A stretch of 64,000 nt of DNA from Rhynchopus sp. YZ270_cl-10 (GCA_964035575.1 OZ037849.1:496001-560000); one strand, 5' to 3'. Shown: positions 1 through 10,591, counted from the first letter of the stretch. Translations and numbers: made by a program. Notes: generated from the sequence alone by a model not told the origin.

Positions 1-399
1 ACCGTTTTCGGCACTTTTTGCACACAGAACTCCTGTGTTGCCAAACAACGTCCGCCAAGGTGCCCTGTACCCACCTGGGTGCCTGACCCAGACTTCGCCA
101 CGTCACACCTCTTCACAGACACATTTTTTGTGAAGAGTTGTGAAAAGTTGTGAATTGAAATGAAAATTTCTAAAATCCCATACCTCGGAACACCCCACAA
201 AATTTAGATCTTTTAGCACCCCATAATGAGTAAAGGGCAAGCAGCCCTGCATAATAGAAGAGTGTGTATGAGTGGTGTGAGATAAAAGGTAAAAATGGGT
301 GGGGTTTTGCTTGTACGGCCCTGTACGTGCACGTTCGGTCCTATACGTTCTTGTACACACCTATAAGCTGGGTGAAAATCAGGTGGACAGTGTGTTCAA
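1..399. other. Non-coding flank with a dispersed inverted repeat
   Basis: No gene recognised. Bases about 120-175 (GTTGTGAATTGAAATGAAAA and neighbours) recur in opposite orientation at about 20835-20895. Bases about 312-390 resemble the sequence just after the second 7-bp satellite (about 6838-6935), including a run ending in AAAATCAGGTGG. This is repeat-derived spacer rather than coding sequence. Confidence 0.5.
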
Positions 400-639
400 A
401 AAAAAAAGAACGACGTGGTATTGTTTTCATTTCTATCTGCATGTCAAAGAGTGCAAAACTCCAAACCAGTAAAACCCTACCTGATAGTGTATGATGTGGG
501 TACCAACTACACAAAAGACGAATGGGGGTTTTTATCATTCCCTGTTCTGTAGTGCACGGGCGTGGCACGAAATACCATTCTGTTCTTATATTTTCCAACC
601 ACTCCTCCACAAGAACACAGGTAACTGACGGGAGGGGAG
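400..639 (+). promoter_or_regulatory. Conserved upstream region of cyclase copy 1
   Basis: Nearly the same block lies upstream of cyclase copies 3 and 4 (about 11170-11556 and 13960-14344). It includes a TGCATGTCAAAGAGTGCAAA stretch, a CACAAAAGACGAATGGGGG stretch and, just before the start codon, CTCCACAAGAACACAG followed by GGGAGGGGAG and ATG. The AACACAG end after a pyrimidine-rich run looks like a splice acceptor, cis or trans, but this is inference. Copy 1 lacks an internal segment of about 140 bases that copies 2-4 have. Confidence 0.45.
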
Positions 640-2778
640 ATGGGGATGCAGTGTCTCAATGGCGTGCTCTCCTTGGACGGGACACTGAGCAGGAAAAAGA
701 AGGAGTTGCGCACACAGTTCTTCATCTTTGGCTGTGCGGGTTGGGTGGCAACCGTATTTTCCATGGCGGTGACGTTAGCTAGACAGCTGCTATACCCTGT
801 CATATATCCTATCAGCTTAGCAGCGACGGTGATGCTCATACTTGCGTTCAGCATTGCGGTCTGTGCAGTGCTGTGCAGGGTTCCGTTGACAACAAGGGTG
901 GTGGTGGGCACGCTGTACATGATCACATGTGGATTGTTGATGTGGGATTTGAGTGGACGAACAATTTTCAGAGAAGGATGGCCTCTCCTCGTGATCATCA
1001 TCGACATGCTGCTTGTGATGCAGGTGCCCGCACGGTACAGTCTCGGGCTTGTGGGTTTCATTATCATGTGGTTGTTGCTGCTTGGTGTTGAGGAAAGCTT
1101 CAGGTTTGGTCTGTTCGAACTGCCTGGGATGCCTGAACAGGAGGGTGAGTTCGGACGGCTGCATTACTTGAAGGAGAAGTTTGACTGTGAGACACCACCC
1201 TGTCCAGTGGACTTCCCCTCAGCTCCCCTATTAACTGCAGTGACTGTGTTTGTGATTGACTTCATCGTGACACGTGGTTTCGCACATGAGGTGCTGAAGG
1301 AGCAGGCATCAATGGAGCGGACGATCAACGCTGTGCAGGAGATTGCGTCGTTGCTCGCAAAGTACGACGTGGAAGGTGTGGCACGGATGCTTGCGACACG
1401 TGGCTCAGAGCTGCCTGAGGAGATGTACGAGACGCTGCAGACAATGGAGAAGAACCTGCGCCGCTACAAGCCCTACCTCCCTGCTGCGCTGTTTGAGGAG
1501 ATGGAGGTGGATGGGGTACAGCAGGAGCACAGGTCTGTGGCACCACCTGGTCTAGCCAACGAGACAGCAACAATTGTGTTCACAGACATCCGTGCATCAA
1601 CATCGATCTGGGAACATGCACCTGAAGGGATGCGTGCTGGGCTGAAGATCCACAACACTGTGATACGTGAGGTGATGCAGATGTTTGGTGGGTACGAAGT
1701 CAAAACTATCGGTGATGCCTTCATGGTTGCCTTCACATCAACACAGGACGGGATGAACTTCGGTCTGCGTGTGCACGAACTCCTGCGTGAAGCTGTCTGG
1801 CCTGATTCACTACTTGAGGATGCACCAATCTGTGCTGAACAGGGACCACTTTGGGGAGGACTGACTGTGCGCATTGGTGTGAACACTGGCCCTGTGAGTG
1901 CGGAGGAGAACGCACTGACGGGACGGACAGACTATTTTGGCCACACAGTGAACGTTGCTGCACGCCTTGAGAGCACATGCAATCCTGGTGCTGTTGCCAT
2001 CCCCTCTGACCTGTACACATCTGAGTGCATGTCTTGCTCTGCTGTTGTTGGGGATGCGGAGGCACTGGACTTGAAGGGTGTGTCTGGGACAACGTTTGTG
2101 TGTTGTGTGTGGCCTTTGTCACTTGCGGGTCGCAAGCACAGTCCCCTCAAAGAACCTTCTGTGATGCTGAAGGGTGCACAAGGTGTCGATGTGCAAGATT
2201 TCGACAGTGCGACCACCAACTCAACTTCGCTGTGTGCTGACAACCACATCACATCACTTCCGTTTGAGGCAACTGTTGGCACTGTGCATCTTGCCGTTGG
2301 TGACGAGTGTGACCCTTCAGCACTGCACAACCTGAGCCTTGCCCTGACGACCCTCACAGTGGCGCTGGACCAGAACGGTGGGACCTTGGTGACGCTGCTT
2401 GGGAGCCGTGTCTGTGTTGGGTGGAACGTGACCCGGCCAGCACCTGCACACATGGAGAACGCAGTGCGCTTTGCACAACGCCTTTTGGGGACTGCAGTGC
2501 TGTCTGGTGCAGGGCTTGTGACAGGTTCGGTGCAGCACGGAGATGTTGGTGCTCGGAAGCAACGCTTTGTGACTGTGATGGGGCAGACTGTGTACCGGAG
2601 CTGGGCGCTGTGCGACACGGCACGGGAGGGGAAGCAGTGTTTGTACGAACCTCCGTTGGGGACTGTGCTTCCTGCTGCGTTGAAGTCTGCACTGCAGGCT
2701 GAGGGCAAATCACATGATGGGTTGTACCAGGTCCTTGCGATGAGGAATAGCTTGTGTGAAGAGAAGGAGAAGACGTGA
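640..2778 (+). CDS. Six-transmembrane adenylyl cyclase, copy 1
   Basis: 712 residues. Six hydrophobic spans lie at about residues 28-48, 57-78, 84-103, 112-128, 131-150 and 196-216; the last loop has a C-x5-C pair. A helical linker follows, then a class III cyclase homology domain (about 305-470) and a second degenerate one (about 520-690). Domain 1 has every residue expected of an active enzyme: metal aspartates D316 (VFTDI) and D359 (GD), adenine-selecting K355 and D431, and catalytic N438 and R442 (TVNVAAR). By family knowledge it should convert ATP to cAMP at a membrane. Domain 2 lacks these residues. The first in-frame ATG after the conserved leader was chosen; ATG 646 is an alternative. 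The TGA stop is inside GTGAGT, so a further exon may exist. First of five tandem copies. Confidence 0.88.
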   Translation: MGMQCLNGVLSLDGTLSRKKKELRTQFFIFGCAGWVATVFSMAVTLARQLLYPVIYPISLAATVMLILAFSIAVCAVLCRVPLTTRVVVGTLYMITCGLLMWDLSGRTIFREGWPLLVIIIDMLLVMQVPARYSLGLVGFIIMWLLLLGVEESFRFGLFELPGMPEQEGEFGRLHYLKEKFDCETPPCPVDFPSAPLLTAVTVFVIDFIVTRGFAHEVLKEQASMERTINAVQEIASLLAKYDVEGVARMLATRGSELPEEMYETLQTMEKNLRRYKPYLPAALFEEMEVDGVQQEHRSVAPPGLANETATIVFTDIRASTSIWEHAPEGMRAGLKIHNTVIREVMQMFGGYEVKTIGDAFMVAFTSTQDGMNFGLRVHELLREAVWPDSLLEDAPICAEQGPLWGGLTVRIGVNTGPVSAEENALTGRTDYFGHTVNVAARLESTCNPGAVAIPSDLYTSECMSCSAVVGDAEALDLKGVSGTTFVCCVWPLSLAGRKHSPLKEPSVMLKGAQGVDVQDFDSATTNSTSLCADNHITSLPFEATVGTVHLAVGDECDPSALHNLSLALTTLTVALDQNGGTLVTLLGSRVCVGWNVTRPAPAHMENAVRFAQRLLGTAVLSGAGLVTGSVQHGDVGARKQRFVTVMGQTVYRSWALCDTAREGKQCLYEPPLGTVLPAALKSALQAEGKSHDGLYQVLAMRNSLCEEKEKT

Positions 2779-3010
2779 GTGGTGTGTTGTGCCAATTTCC
2801 ATTGTGCACTTGCACCTGGTCTGTTCTTTTTCATGACTGACGCTCATTTTATTTGGGACATAATATTTGACTTTTGTGGAACTTGGGAGGGTTAAATTAA
2901 AAACACACTTTTATTGTCACGGGTCGAACATAACTCGGGTGCAACACCAAGGTTCCATTGCAACGGGGGTTGGTGCGCTCGCGGAGCGTTGGAACAAGGG
3001 AGCACCTTTT
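2779..3010 (+). other. 3' flank shared by cyclase copies 1 and 2
   Basis: Bases 2779-3010 and 9596-9830 are almost identical, so the duplication that made copies 1 and 2 took their 3' flanks along, or conversion still homogenises them. GTGAGT at the start is donor-like. I see no clear acceptor or coding exon. Confidence 0.55.
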
Positions 3011-3115
3011 CTTTGTGCTTTAAGGACAGAAACAGGGTTAATGTTAGAAACAAATCTACTGAAGTTTCGATTTGTGCATGAAGCATCTACTTCTCTTTTT
3101 TACTTTTTGCTAAAC

Positions 3116-3835
3116 ACACGGCGTACGAAAGCGCTTCGAGGAGTTTTTTGAGAAATTTTCAAAAAAAAAAAAGCGCTTGAATTTTAGGGAAAAGCGCTTT
3201 TTTTTCCTTAAGGGGTTTGTTAAGGGGGTTTAAGTCCACATTACAAGTGACCCAAACCAAATTTATCGAGTCGCCGATTTCCCGCTGTGGGCATTTTTCT
3301 GACAAAAATTACAAACGCAGTGCCATTTTATGGCAACATTTTTTAGAAATGTTGCGTACCGTGGCTTCGCCAGGAACCTTTGGGTGCCATGACAGCTGTT
3401 TGCTGATAAGAAGGCTGACATCCACTGCGGCTTGTGGACGGCCACCTGCACCGGCCACGGAAGAGTACAATGTACATGCCTCCTGCACAACAGCCCGGTG
3501 GGAAGTGAGAAGGAGCGAATGTCGTTGATTCGGAGGAACTCTGACTGTGCTTGGGGAACATTCTTCTCTCTGCCGGAGGCTACGATTGCAGGGGGGTTTT
3601 TTTGGGACCATCCAACAGAAGTTTTTCAAAACTCAAAAATCCTGGCGGCGGGGCTGACCCCAACACAAAAAAAACAACCAAAATATCAAAAAATCATGAG
3701 AACAGGTACGCCTTACCAAAAACCCCACACACAAAAAAAAAAAAAAAGGCTTTTTTTTCTTCATCAAGCGAAAAGTGCTTTTTTTTTCCCCCGAAAAAAA
3801 AAAAAAAACGCTTCAAGCGCTTTCGTACGCCGTGT
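3116..3835. mobile_element. 720-bp non-autonomous TIR element with AAAC duplication
   Basis: The ends are perfect 21-bp inverted repeats (3116-3136 and 3815-3835, beginning ACACGGCGTACGAAAGCGCT). They are flanked on both sides by AAAC (3112-3115 and 3836-3839), a likely 4-bp target duplication. AAGCGCTT-like motifs repeat inside both ends, resembling subterminal transposase-binding repeats. No transposase is visible. The interior carries GCGTACCGTGGCTTCGCCAG, also found near 10250. Confidence 0.72.
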
Positions 3836-3877
3836 AAACATGTCAAAAAAAAAAAAAAAAAAAAAAAAAAGAAAGGG

Positions 3878-4260
3878 TACATTTTTTGCGCCCTCTTTGC
3901 ATTCTTTTTGTTTCGCTAAGAAAAGAATGTATATCATCCAAAATCTGCCCAGCCGTATAGAAAAGCCCGATTTTGGTCTGGTTTTTAGGTTATCCATTTT
4001 TCGCTAAAAAAATTGTCCGACCCTGGATTTTTTTCGGATCGCTCCGGAAATTCATACAAGCGCATTTTCGGGGGGAAAAATTACACCCTCGGTGTCGCAA
4101 ACGCTTGCGGGCGTGCCCGCAAACATCCTGGAAATTATTAGCCCAATATTTTTTTTTCGATTTTTATTTATTTTGAAAGATCGGGTGTAAAAGCGTTCAA
4201 TTCCGGGGTCGGACGATTTTTTTTACGCACCTGTGGTATTCTGAAGAAAAAATCGTGAGG
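3878..4260. repeat. Dispersed repeat, copy near first satellite
   Basis: Parts recur around 6940-7190: a TCCGGAAAT-CATACAAGC stretch, an A/T-rich stretch ending in GTTCAATTCCGG then GTCGGACGAT, and GGATGAT/ATCATCC ends in opposite orientation. At 3878 it also has a GGGTACATTT-GCACCC-like block of a family found at 38510, 56540 and 59457. It is non-coding. Confidence 0.45.
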
Positions 4261-4639
4261 GGGGTGGTTTTCAGTAGGTTCCTTAAGGTTTCCCTTACCA
4301 CACCCATTTCCTTAAGGATTTCCCGGGTTTTCCTTCTAATGACCAAGATGTTTCACCTTGACGCAACTTCAAGAAAGTTTTCGATTTTTTTTTCTTTGGA
4401 ATGAGGGTTCATAATATCATTCAAACAACGCCGGTTTCGTCTCGCGAAAATTTTTTGACTGTCACTAGTATTTTGTGTGGAACTCGGCCTGTTTTGCTAA
4501 GGAATTTGCCTTGTATTAGTACCTAAAGCCATGGTCTGGTTTTTATGTAACTTTAACTCCACTAAAGTTTTCGATTTTTTTTTGATTTTTTTGGGCGGTC
4601 CACCTGATTTTGCCCCCAAAAAAAAACCGGCTTTTGGCC
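4261..4639. other. Spacer, nothing recognised
   Basis: AT-rich sequence with a duplicated CCTTAAGG-type stretch near 4285-4325. No gene, RNA or element end was recognised. Confidence 0.3.
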
Positions 4640-4712
4640 CTATCCGGTCTATCCTTGCCCTATCCGGCCATATCCGGGCCTATCCGGACCTATCCGCGCC
4701 TATCCGCGGGTC
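4640..4712. repeat. Degenerate 10-bp repeat (CCTATCCGGN)
   Basis: Six or seven units of a CCTATCCGG-type decamer lie just before the 7-bp satellite. The same decamer occurs just after the other 7-bp satellite at about 6850-6920, so the two satellites are bracketed by this repeat. Confidence 0.7.
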
Positions 4713-4738
4713 GAAAAATCAGAAAAAAACTATTTTTG

Positions 4739-5700
4739 TACTGTGTACTGTGTACTGTGTACTGTGTACTGTGTACTGTGTACTGTGTACTGTGTACTGT
4801 GTACTGTGTACTGTGTACTGTGTACTGTGTACTGTGTACTGTGTACTGTGTACTGTGTACTGTGTACTGTGTACTGTGTACTGTGTACTGTGTACTGTGT
4901 ACTGTGTACTGTGTACTGTGTACTGTGTACTGTGTACTGTGTACTGTGTACTGTGTACTGTGTACTGTGTACTGTGTACTGTGTACTGTGTACTGTGTAC
5001 TGTGTACTGTGTACTGTGTACTGTGTACTGTGTACTGTGTACTGTGTACTGTGTACTGTGTACTGTGTACTGTGTACTGTGTACTGTGTACTGTGTACTG
5101 TGTACTGTGTACTGTGTACTGTGTACTGTGTACTGTGTACTGTGTACTGTGTACTGTGTACTGTGTACTGTGTACTGTGTACTGTGTACTGTGTACTGTG
5201 TACTGTGTACTGTGTACTGTGTACTGTGTACTGTGTACTGTGTACTGTGTACTGTGTACTGTGTACTGTGTACTGTGTACTGTGTACTGTGTACTGTGTA
5301 CTGTGTACTGTGTACTGTGTACTGTGTACTGTGTACTGTGTACTGTGTACTGTGTACTGTGTACTGTGTACTGTGTACTGTGTACTGTGTACTGTGTACT
5401 GTGTACTGTGTACTGTGTACTGTGTACTGTGTACTGTGTACTGTGTACTGTGTACTGTGTACTGTGTACTGTGTACTGTGTACTGTGTACTGTGTACTGT
5501 GTACTGTGTACTGTGTACTGTGTACTGTGTACTGTGTACTGTGTACTGTGTACTGTGTACTGTGTACTGTGTACTGTGTACTGTGTACTGTGTACTGTGT
5601 ACTGTGTACTGTGTACTGTGTACTGTGTACTGTGTACTGTGTACTGTGTACTGTGTACTGTGTACTGTGTACTGTGTACTGTGTACTGTGTACTGTGTAC
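4739..5700. repeat. 7-bp satellite (ACTGTGT)n, about 137 copies
   Basis: The array is perfectly regular over about 960 bases; each unit contains GTAC across its junction (TGTGTAC). Because 7 is not a multiple of 3 and no phase gives a stop, all frames are open, producing long spurious open frames on both strands. The lack of variants suggests recent expansion or an assembly consensus. Confidence 0.97.
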
Positions 5701-6433
5701 TCCTTGTAGGGTTTTGTTGCCTTTTGGCACATGAATTTTGCGCCCAGTGTTGTGTTCACTGCTCTGAAGGTGCTGGCTCTCATCTACCGATGCATGGGGT
5801 AAGTGACACAGCGTCTGACTCGCCATCTGTAATCTTCTGGTTTCAACACTGCCTTTCAGTTCTGCATGCTGCATTCGCAGCGTCCCGAGCGTCTCACAAC
5901 CTCTTATTACTCTTTGCATGAGAAGGATGTGTTTGGACTCACTCAAACACCGTTCATCACTCTTGTTCCAAAGAAAACATCGGACAAACAGTACAAGTTC
6001 ACGGGAGCAAAGGGGTGGACCCCTCCCTCTGCGCGTATCGCACTAACGTAGCGAAGAAGATCCAGAGGTGTGCAGAACGTGATGCGGTCTATTTTCCGAC
6101 AAAAAAGACGAAGGATAGTGCGCGTGACCAGTCGTTCAATGGTGTGCTAATTTCGTCGCAAGATTTTGCACTGGAAGTTGAAGAACACTGCAAATGGTTC
6201 AACACAGATGAGGTTCGTCTCACAGTATTGATGTGCTCCACAACGGCAAGCCCTATCAAATATGAGAAGAGTGCTGAATGACTCTGGGGGCATGCGGATG
6301 ACAAAAGATCATCTGCGGGGTGGAACAGCAGCCCGAAACTTCCACAGCCCAATCCGACTTCCTCTTCCAACCCTTTGTCTTGGAGTTTGAGGCGAAGATT
6401 ACTGCCGAGAATGAAACAGATCTCTAACGTAGC
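5701..6433 (+). other. Possible decayed coding sequence between two satellites
   Basis: Between the satellites are short codon-like stretches, for example 6015-6281 (88 codons) and the segment from about 5866. They do not join in one frame and I recognise no domain. A decayed transposase or gene remnant is the likeliest reading, but this is weak inference. Confidence 0.25.
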
Positions 6434-6818
6434 TACCCAATACCCAATACCCAGTACCCAGTACCCAGTACCCAGTACCCAGTACCCAGTACCCAGTACC
6501 CAGTACCCAGTACCCAGTACCCAGTACCCAGTACCCAGTACCCAGTACCCAGTACCCAGTACCCAGTACCCAGTACCCAGTACCCAGTACCCAGTACCCA
6601 GTACCCAGTACCCAGTACCCAGTACCCAGTACCCAGTACCCAGTACCCAGTACCCAGTACCCAGTACCCAGTACCCAGTACCCAGTACCCAGTACCCAGT
6701 ACCCAGTACCCAGTACCCAGTACCCAGTACCCAGTACCCAGTACCCAGTACCCAGTACCCAGTACCCAGTACCCAGTACCCAGTACCCAGTACCCAGTGC
6801 CCAGTGCCCAGTACACAG
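6434..6818. repeat. 7-bp satellite (CCCAGTA)n, about 54 copies
   Basis: Regular CCCAGTA units, with ACCCAAT variants at the left end and CCCAGTGC variants at the right end. The unit again includes GTAC. Decamers of the CCTATCCGG type follow at 6850-6920. Confidence 0.96.
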
Positions 6819-6849
6819 TACGTATGGGAAAAATACGTGGGGTTTGGCC

Positions 6850-6921
6850 TGTACGGTCCTATCCGGGCCTATCCGGACCTATCCGCGCCTATCCGGACCT
6901 ATCCGGGCCTATCCGCGGGGT
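6850..6921. repeat. 10-bp repeat (CCTATCCGGN), second block
   Basis: At least seven CCTATCCG(G/C)(G/A) units, the same decamer as at 4640-4712, followed by AAAATCAGGTGG. Confidence 0.75.
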
Positions 6922-7199
6922 AAAAATCAGGTGGGCGGAGTCCGGAAATGCATACAAGCTAATTTTTTTGGGCGTTTGTTGACACTTTATTTCTTGAGTC
7001 ACCGATAAGAAAACGAGAAAAAACTGACACGGCCATTTCAGAAAAAATATTTTTTTTATTTTTTTGAGATTTTTATTTCTTTTGAAAGCGCGGTTTCGAA
7101 ACGTTCAATTCCGGTGTCGGACGATAAAAAATATGCATCTCACATTTCTGAGTGAAAAATATGAAAAAGTATACGGCTAGCGAGATTTTGGATGATATG

Positions 7200-7471
7200 G
7201 ATTAATTTGTGCTTTCATCTGGGGCTGGCATCGTACTTGGGTCAGTGGCATGAAATACCATTCCTGTCCCTGCTGCCATCTTTTCTGTGTGCAGTGTGTC
7301 CCCTCCAAAAAGTACGATATGGGCAGCTTGAGTTCTCTTCTCTTCTCAGTTCTTCGCCAACCACTCGCAGTGTGTCCCCTCCGAAAGAGTATCGTACGGG
7401 CAACTTCAGTTCTGTTCTTATATTTTCCAACCACCCCTCCACAAGAACACAGGTAACTGACGGGAGGGGAG
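7200..7471 (+). promoter_or_regulatory. Upstream region of cyclase copy 2
   Basis: It begins with the dispersed GTGCTTTCATC...GGCTGGCATCGTAC block. Two related tandem units follow, each containing a TACGATATGGGC- or ATCGTACGGGC-type stretch and CAGTGTGTCCC. It ends with the same CCACAAGAACACAG leader as the other copies. The tandem unit is shared with copies 3 and 4 and absent from copy 1. Confidence 0.4.
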
Positions 7472-9595
7472 ATGGGGATGCAGTGTCTCGATGGCGTGCT
7501 CTCCTTGGACGGGACACTGAGCAGGAAAAAGAAGGAGTTGCGCACACAGTTCTTCATCTTTGGCTGTGCGGGTGTGTCGGCAACCGTATTTTCCATGGTG
7601 GCGACGTTAGCTGGGCAGCTGCGACACCGTATCAACTTAGCAGCAACAGTGCTACTTATGCTTGGGTTCAGCATTGCGATCTGTGCAGTGCTGTGCAGGG
7701 TTCCGTTGACAACAAGGGTGGTGGTGGGTTCGTTGTACATGATCACATGTGGAATACTGATGTGGGATTTGAGTGGGCGAACAATTTTCAGAGAGCGATG
7801 GCCTCTCCTCGTGCTCATTATCGACATGCTGCTTGTGATGCAGGTGCCTAAGGTGTACAGTCTCGGGCTTGTCTGCTTCATTATCATGTGGTTGTTGGTG
7901 CTTGGTGTTGAGGAGAGCTTCAGGTTTGGTCTGTTCGAATTGCCAGGGATGCCTAAGCAGGAGGGTGAGTTCGGACGGCTGCATTACTTGAAGGAAAGGT
8001 GTGACTGTGAGACAGCACCTTGTCCAGTGGGGTTCCCTTCATCTCCCCTAATAACTGCAGTCGCTGTGTTTGTGATTGACTTCATCGTGACACGTGGTTT
8101 CGCACGTGAGGTGCTGAAGGAGCAGGCATCAATGGAGCGGACGATCAACGCTGTGCAGGAGATTGCGTCGTTGCTCGCAAAGTACGACGTGGAAGGTGTG
8201 GCACGGATGCTTGCGGCACGTGGCTCAGAGCTGCCTGAGGAGATGTACGAGACGCTGCAGACAATGGAGAAGAACCTGCGCCGCTACAAGCCCTACCTCC
8301 CTGCTGCGCTGTTTGAGGAGATGGAGGTGGATGGGATACAGCAGGGGCGCAGGTCTGTGGCACCACCTGGTCTAGCCAACGAGACAGCAACAATTGTGTT
8401 CACAGACATACGTGCATCAACATCGATCTGGGAACATGCACCTGAAGGGATGCGTGCTGGGCTGAAGATCCACAACACTGTGATACGTGAGGTGATGCAG
8501 ATGTTTGGTGGGTACGAAGTCAAAACCATGGGTGATGCCTTCATGGTTGCCTTCACATCAACACAGGACGGGGTGAACTTCGGTCTGCGTGTGCACGAAC
8601 TCCTGCGTGAAGCTGTCTGGCCTGATTCACTACTTGAGGATGCACCAATCTGTGCTGAACAGGGACCACTTTGGGGAGGACTGACTGTGCGCATTGGTGT
8701 GAACACTGGCCCTGTGAGTGCGGAGGAGAACGCACTGACGGGACGGACAGACTACCTTGGCCACACAGTGAACGTTGCTGCACGCCTTGAGAGCACATGC
8801 AATCCTGGTGCTGTTGCCATCCCCTCTGACCTGTACACATCTGAGTGCATGTCTTGCTCTGCTGTTGTTGGGGATGCGGAGGCACTGGACTTGAAGGGTG
8901 TGTCTGGGACAACGTTTGTGTGTTGTGTGTGGCCTTTGTCACTTGCGGGTCGCAAGCACAGTCCCCTCAAAGAACCTTCTGTGATGCTGAAGGGTGCACA
9001 AGGTGTCGATGTGCAAGATTTCGACAGTGCGACCACCAACTCAACTTCGCTGTGTGCTGACAACCACATCACATCACTTCCGTTTGAGGCAACTGTTGGC
9101 ACTGTGCATCTTGCCGTTGGTGACGAGTGTGACCCTTCAGCACTGCACAACCTGAGCCTTGCCCTGACGACCCTCACAGTGGCGCTGGACCAGAACGGTG
9201 GGACCTTGGTGACGCTGCTTGGGAGCCGTGTCTGTGTTGGGTGGAACGTGACCCGGCCAGCACCTGCACACATGGAGAACGCAGTGCGCTTTGCACAACG
9301 CCTTTTGGGGACTGCAGTGCTGTCTGGTGCAGGGCTTGTGACAGGTTCGGTGCAGCACGGAGATGTTGGTGCTCGGAAGCAACGCTTTGTGACTGTGATG
9401 GGGCAGACTGTGTACCGGAGCTGGGCGCTGTGCGACACGGCACGGGAGGGGAGGCAGTGTTTGTACGAACCTCCGTTGGGGACTGTGCTTCCTGCTGCGT
9501 TGAAGTCTGCACTGCAGGCTGAGGGCAAATCACATCGGCTGTACCAGGTCCTTGCGATGAGGAGTCACTTGTGTGAAGAGAAGGAGAAGACGTGA
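7472..9595 (+). CDS. Six-transmembrane adenylyl cyclase, copy 2
   Basis: 707 residues, same architecture as copy 1: six membrane spans, helical linker, competent class III cyclase domain (VFTDI, VKTMGD, TDYLG and TVNVAAR all present), then a degenerate cyclase-like domain. From about the end of the sixth span onward it is almost identical to copy 1 at DNA level, whereas the membrane region carries many replacements and a short length difference near span 2. It probably makes cAMP at a membrane; the ligand is unknown. The stop is again inside GTGAGT (9592-9597). Pairing of two such chains is expected for class III domains, since each site sits at a dimer interface. Confidence 0.87.
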   Translation: MGMQCLDGVLSLDGTLSRKKKELRTQFFIFGCAGVSATVFSMVATLAGQLRHRINLAATVLLMLGFSIAICAVLCRVPLTTRVVVGSLYMITCGILMWDLSGRTIFRERWPLLVLIIDMLLVMQVPKVYSLGLVCFIIMWLLVLGVEESFRFGLFELPGMPKQEGEFGRLHYLKERCDCETAPCPVGFPSSPLITAVAVFVIDFIVTRGFAREVLKEQASMERTINAVQEIASLLAKYDVEGVARMLAARGSELPEEMYETLQTMEKNLRRYKPYLPAALFEEMEVDGIQQGRRSVAPPGLANETATIVFTDIRASTSIWEHAPEGMRAGLKIHNTVIREVMQMFGGYEVKTMGDAFMVAFTSTQDGVNFGLRVHELLREAVWPDSLLEDAPICAEQGPLWGGLTVRIGVNTGPVSAEENALTGRTDYLGHTVNVAARLESTCNPGAVAIPSDLYTSECMSCSAVVGDAEALDLKGVSGTTFVCCVWPLSLAGRKHSPLKEPSVMLKGAQGVDVQDFDSATTNSTSLCADNHITSLPFEATVGTVHLAVGDECDPSALHNLSLALTTLTVALDQNGGTLVTLLGSRVCVGWNVTRPAPAHMENAVRFAQRLLGTAVLSGAGLVTGSVQHGDVGARKQRFVTVMGQTVYRSWALCDTAREGRQCLYEPPLGTVLPAALKSALQAEGKSHRLYQVLAMRSHLCEEKEKT

Positions 9596-10240
9596 GTGGT
9601 GTGTTGTGCCAATTTCCATTGTGCACTTGCACCTGGTCTGTTCTTTTTCATGACTGACGCTCATTTTATTTGGGACATAATATTTGACTTTTGTGGAACT
9701 TGGGAGGGTTAAATTAAAAACACACTTTTATTGTCACGGGTCGAACATAACTCGGGTGCAACACCAAGGTTCCATTGCAACGGGGGTTGGTGCGCTCGCG
9801 GAGCGTTGGAACAAGGGAGTACCTTTTCTTTGTGCTTTCATCTGGGGCTGGCATCGTACTTGGGTCAGTGGGAGGTGGTGCATCAGCAACTACAGTTTGC
9901 AGATGCAGCCGCTGCTGGCATGATGCCATCATCATGCCAGCATGCCATCTGAGGGGAAAATCAAAAAAAAAATTACAGTTCCGTATGTTCCCGATGGTAC
10001 TTGTCTTCTGAAGGAAAAGTACAAAGTGAACGTGGGGGCAGTTTGCGTAGTTGCAAACTTTGCTGCATGTTGTGACCCCACCATTTGACGGACAGAGCAC
10101 GTAGAACCCAATAAAGAGTGAGAAAGAAGGATATGGCCAAAGAAAAAGTAGCGTACCGTGCGCCTGCGGCGCAAGCTTGCATTATACCCTTCTTATGACA
10201 TAGTTTGGCTGTGAAAAAATTGCAATTTTAAGCGCAATTT
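9596..10240. other. Spacer after copy 2
   Basis: The first 235 bases match the 3' flank of copy 1. At about 9830-9905 lies a copy of the GTGCTTTCATC...GGCTGGCATCGTAC dispersed block. At 9915-9950 is a small GGCATGATG/CATCATGCC inverted patch resembling the ends of the hAT-like element at 28816. At 10145-10175 is a TACCGTGCGCCTGCGGCGC motif also found at 21246, 58930 and 59080. Confidence 0.45.
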
Positions 10241-10591
10241 TTGAAATGTGGCGTACCGTGGCTTCGCCAGAACGCGGTTTTCTCGAAGTCTTCTTGGAAA
10301 ATGAGGCCAGTGCACTCCCCGTCTTTGGTTGCTGTTGAACAAGGATTCTCTCCTGACTACATCTACGCAAAGAGACGCCACCTCCTTTCTCACAGCACTA
10401 TTGAGAAGCTGATGGTTCTTCATGAACAGGCACCCGAGTTTAACAACGAAAAGATGGGGAATATTCTTGAACACGCTGTTGCCTTGTTTCTCAGCACAAG
10501 CGTCACAGGTTCAAGAGAAAACGGAGGTGTTCCTGCTGATGGCGGAGGAGTTGGAAGACTTCGCTCCCCCCGTATTTGCTTTTGGAATTGA
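10241..10591 (+). pseudogene. Remnant resembling the C-terminal part of a hAT transposase
   Basis: 116 open codons. The segment SLVAVEQGFSPDYIYAKRR, then HLL-S-TIEKLMVL, has the spacing of the hAT C-terminal dimerisation region (ER-FS...R-L...E.L..L). Upstream DDE parts are absent and the frame ends in non-homologous sequence, so this is a fragment. hAT-like ends with 8-bp duplications occur elsewhere in the window (28816-31367). The family call is tentative. Confidence 0.38.

Noticed and set aside
4531-5946. Long open frames of CVLCTVY or STQYTVH repeats on both strands
   Set aside because: They are forced by a stop-free 7-bp satellite; every frame is open and there is no unique sequence of gene-like length.
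4739-6818. Telomeric repeats
   Set aside because: The units ACTGTGT and CCCAGTA are internal, in opposite sequence contexts, and do not match known telomere repeats.
640-9595. Kinetoplastid origin, suggested by the cyclase domain
   Set aside because: Cis introns in the neighbouring SDR-like gene, large non-coding spacers and no polycistronic layout; similarity of the domain alone is not diagnostic.
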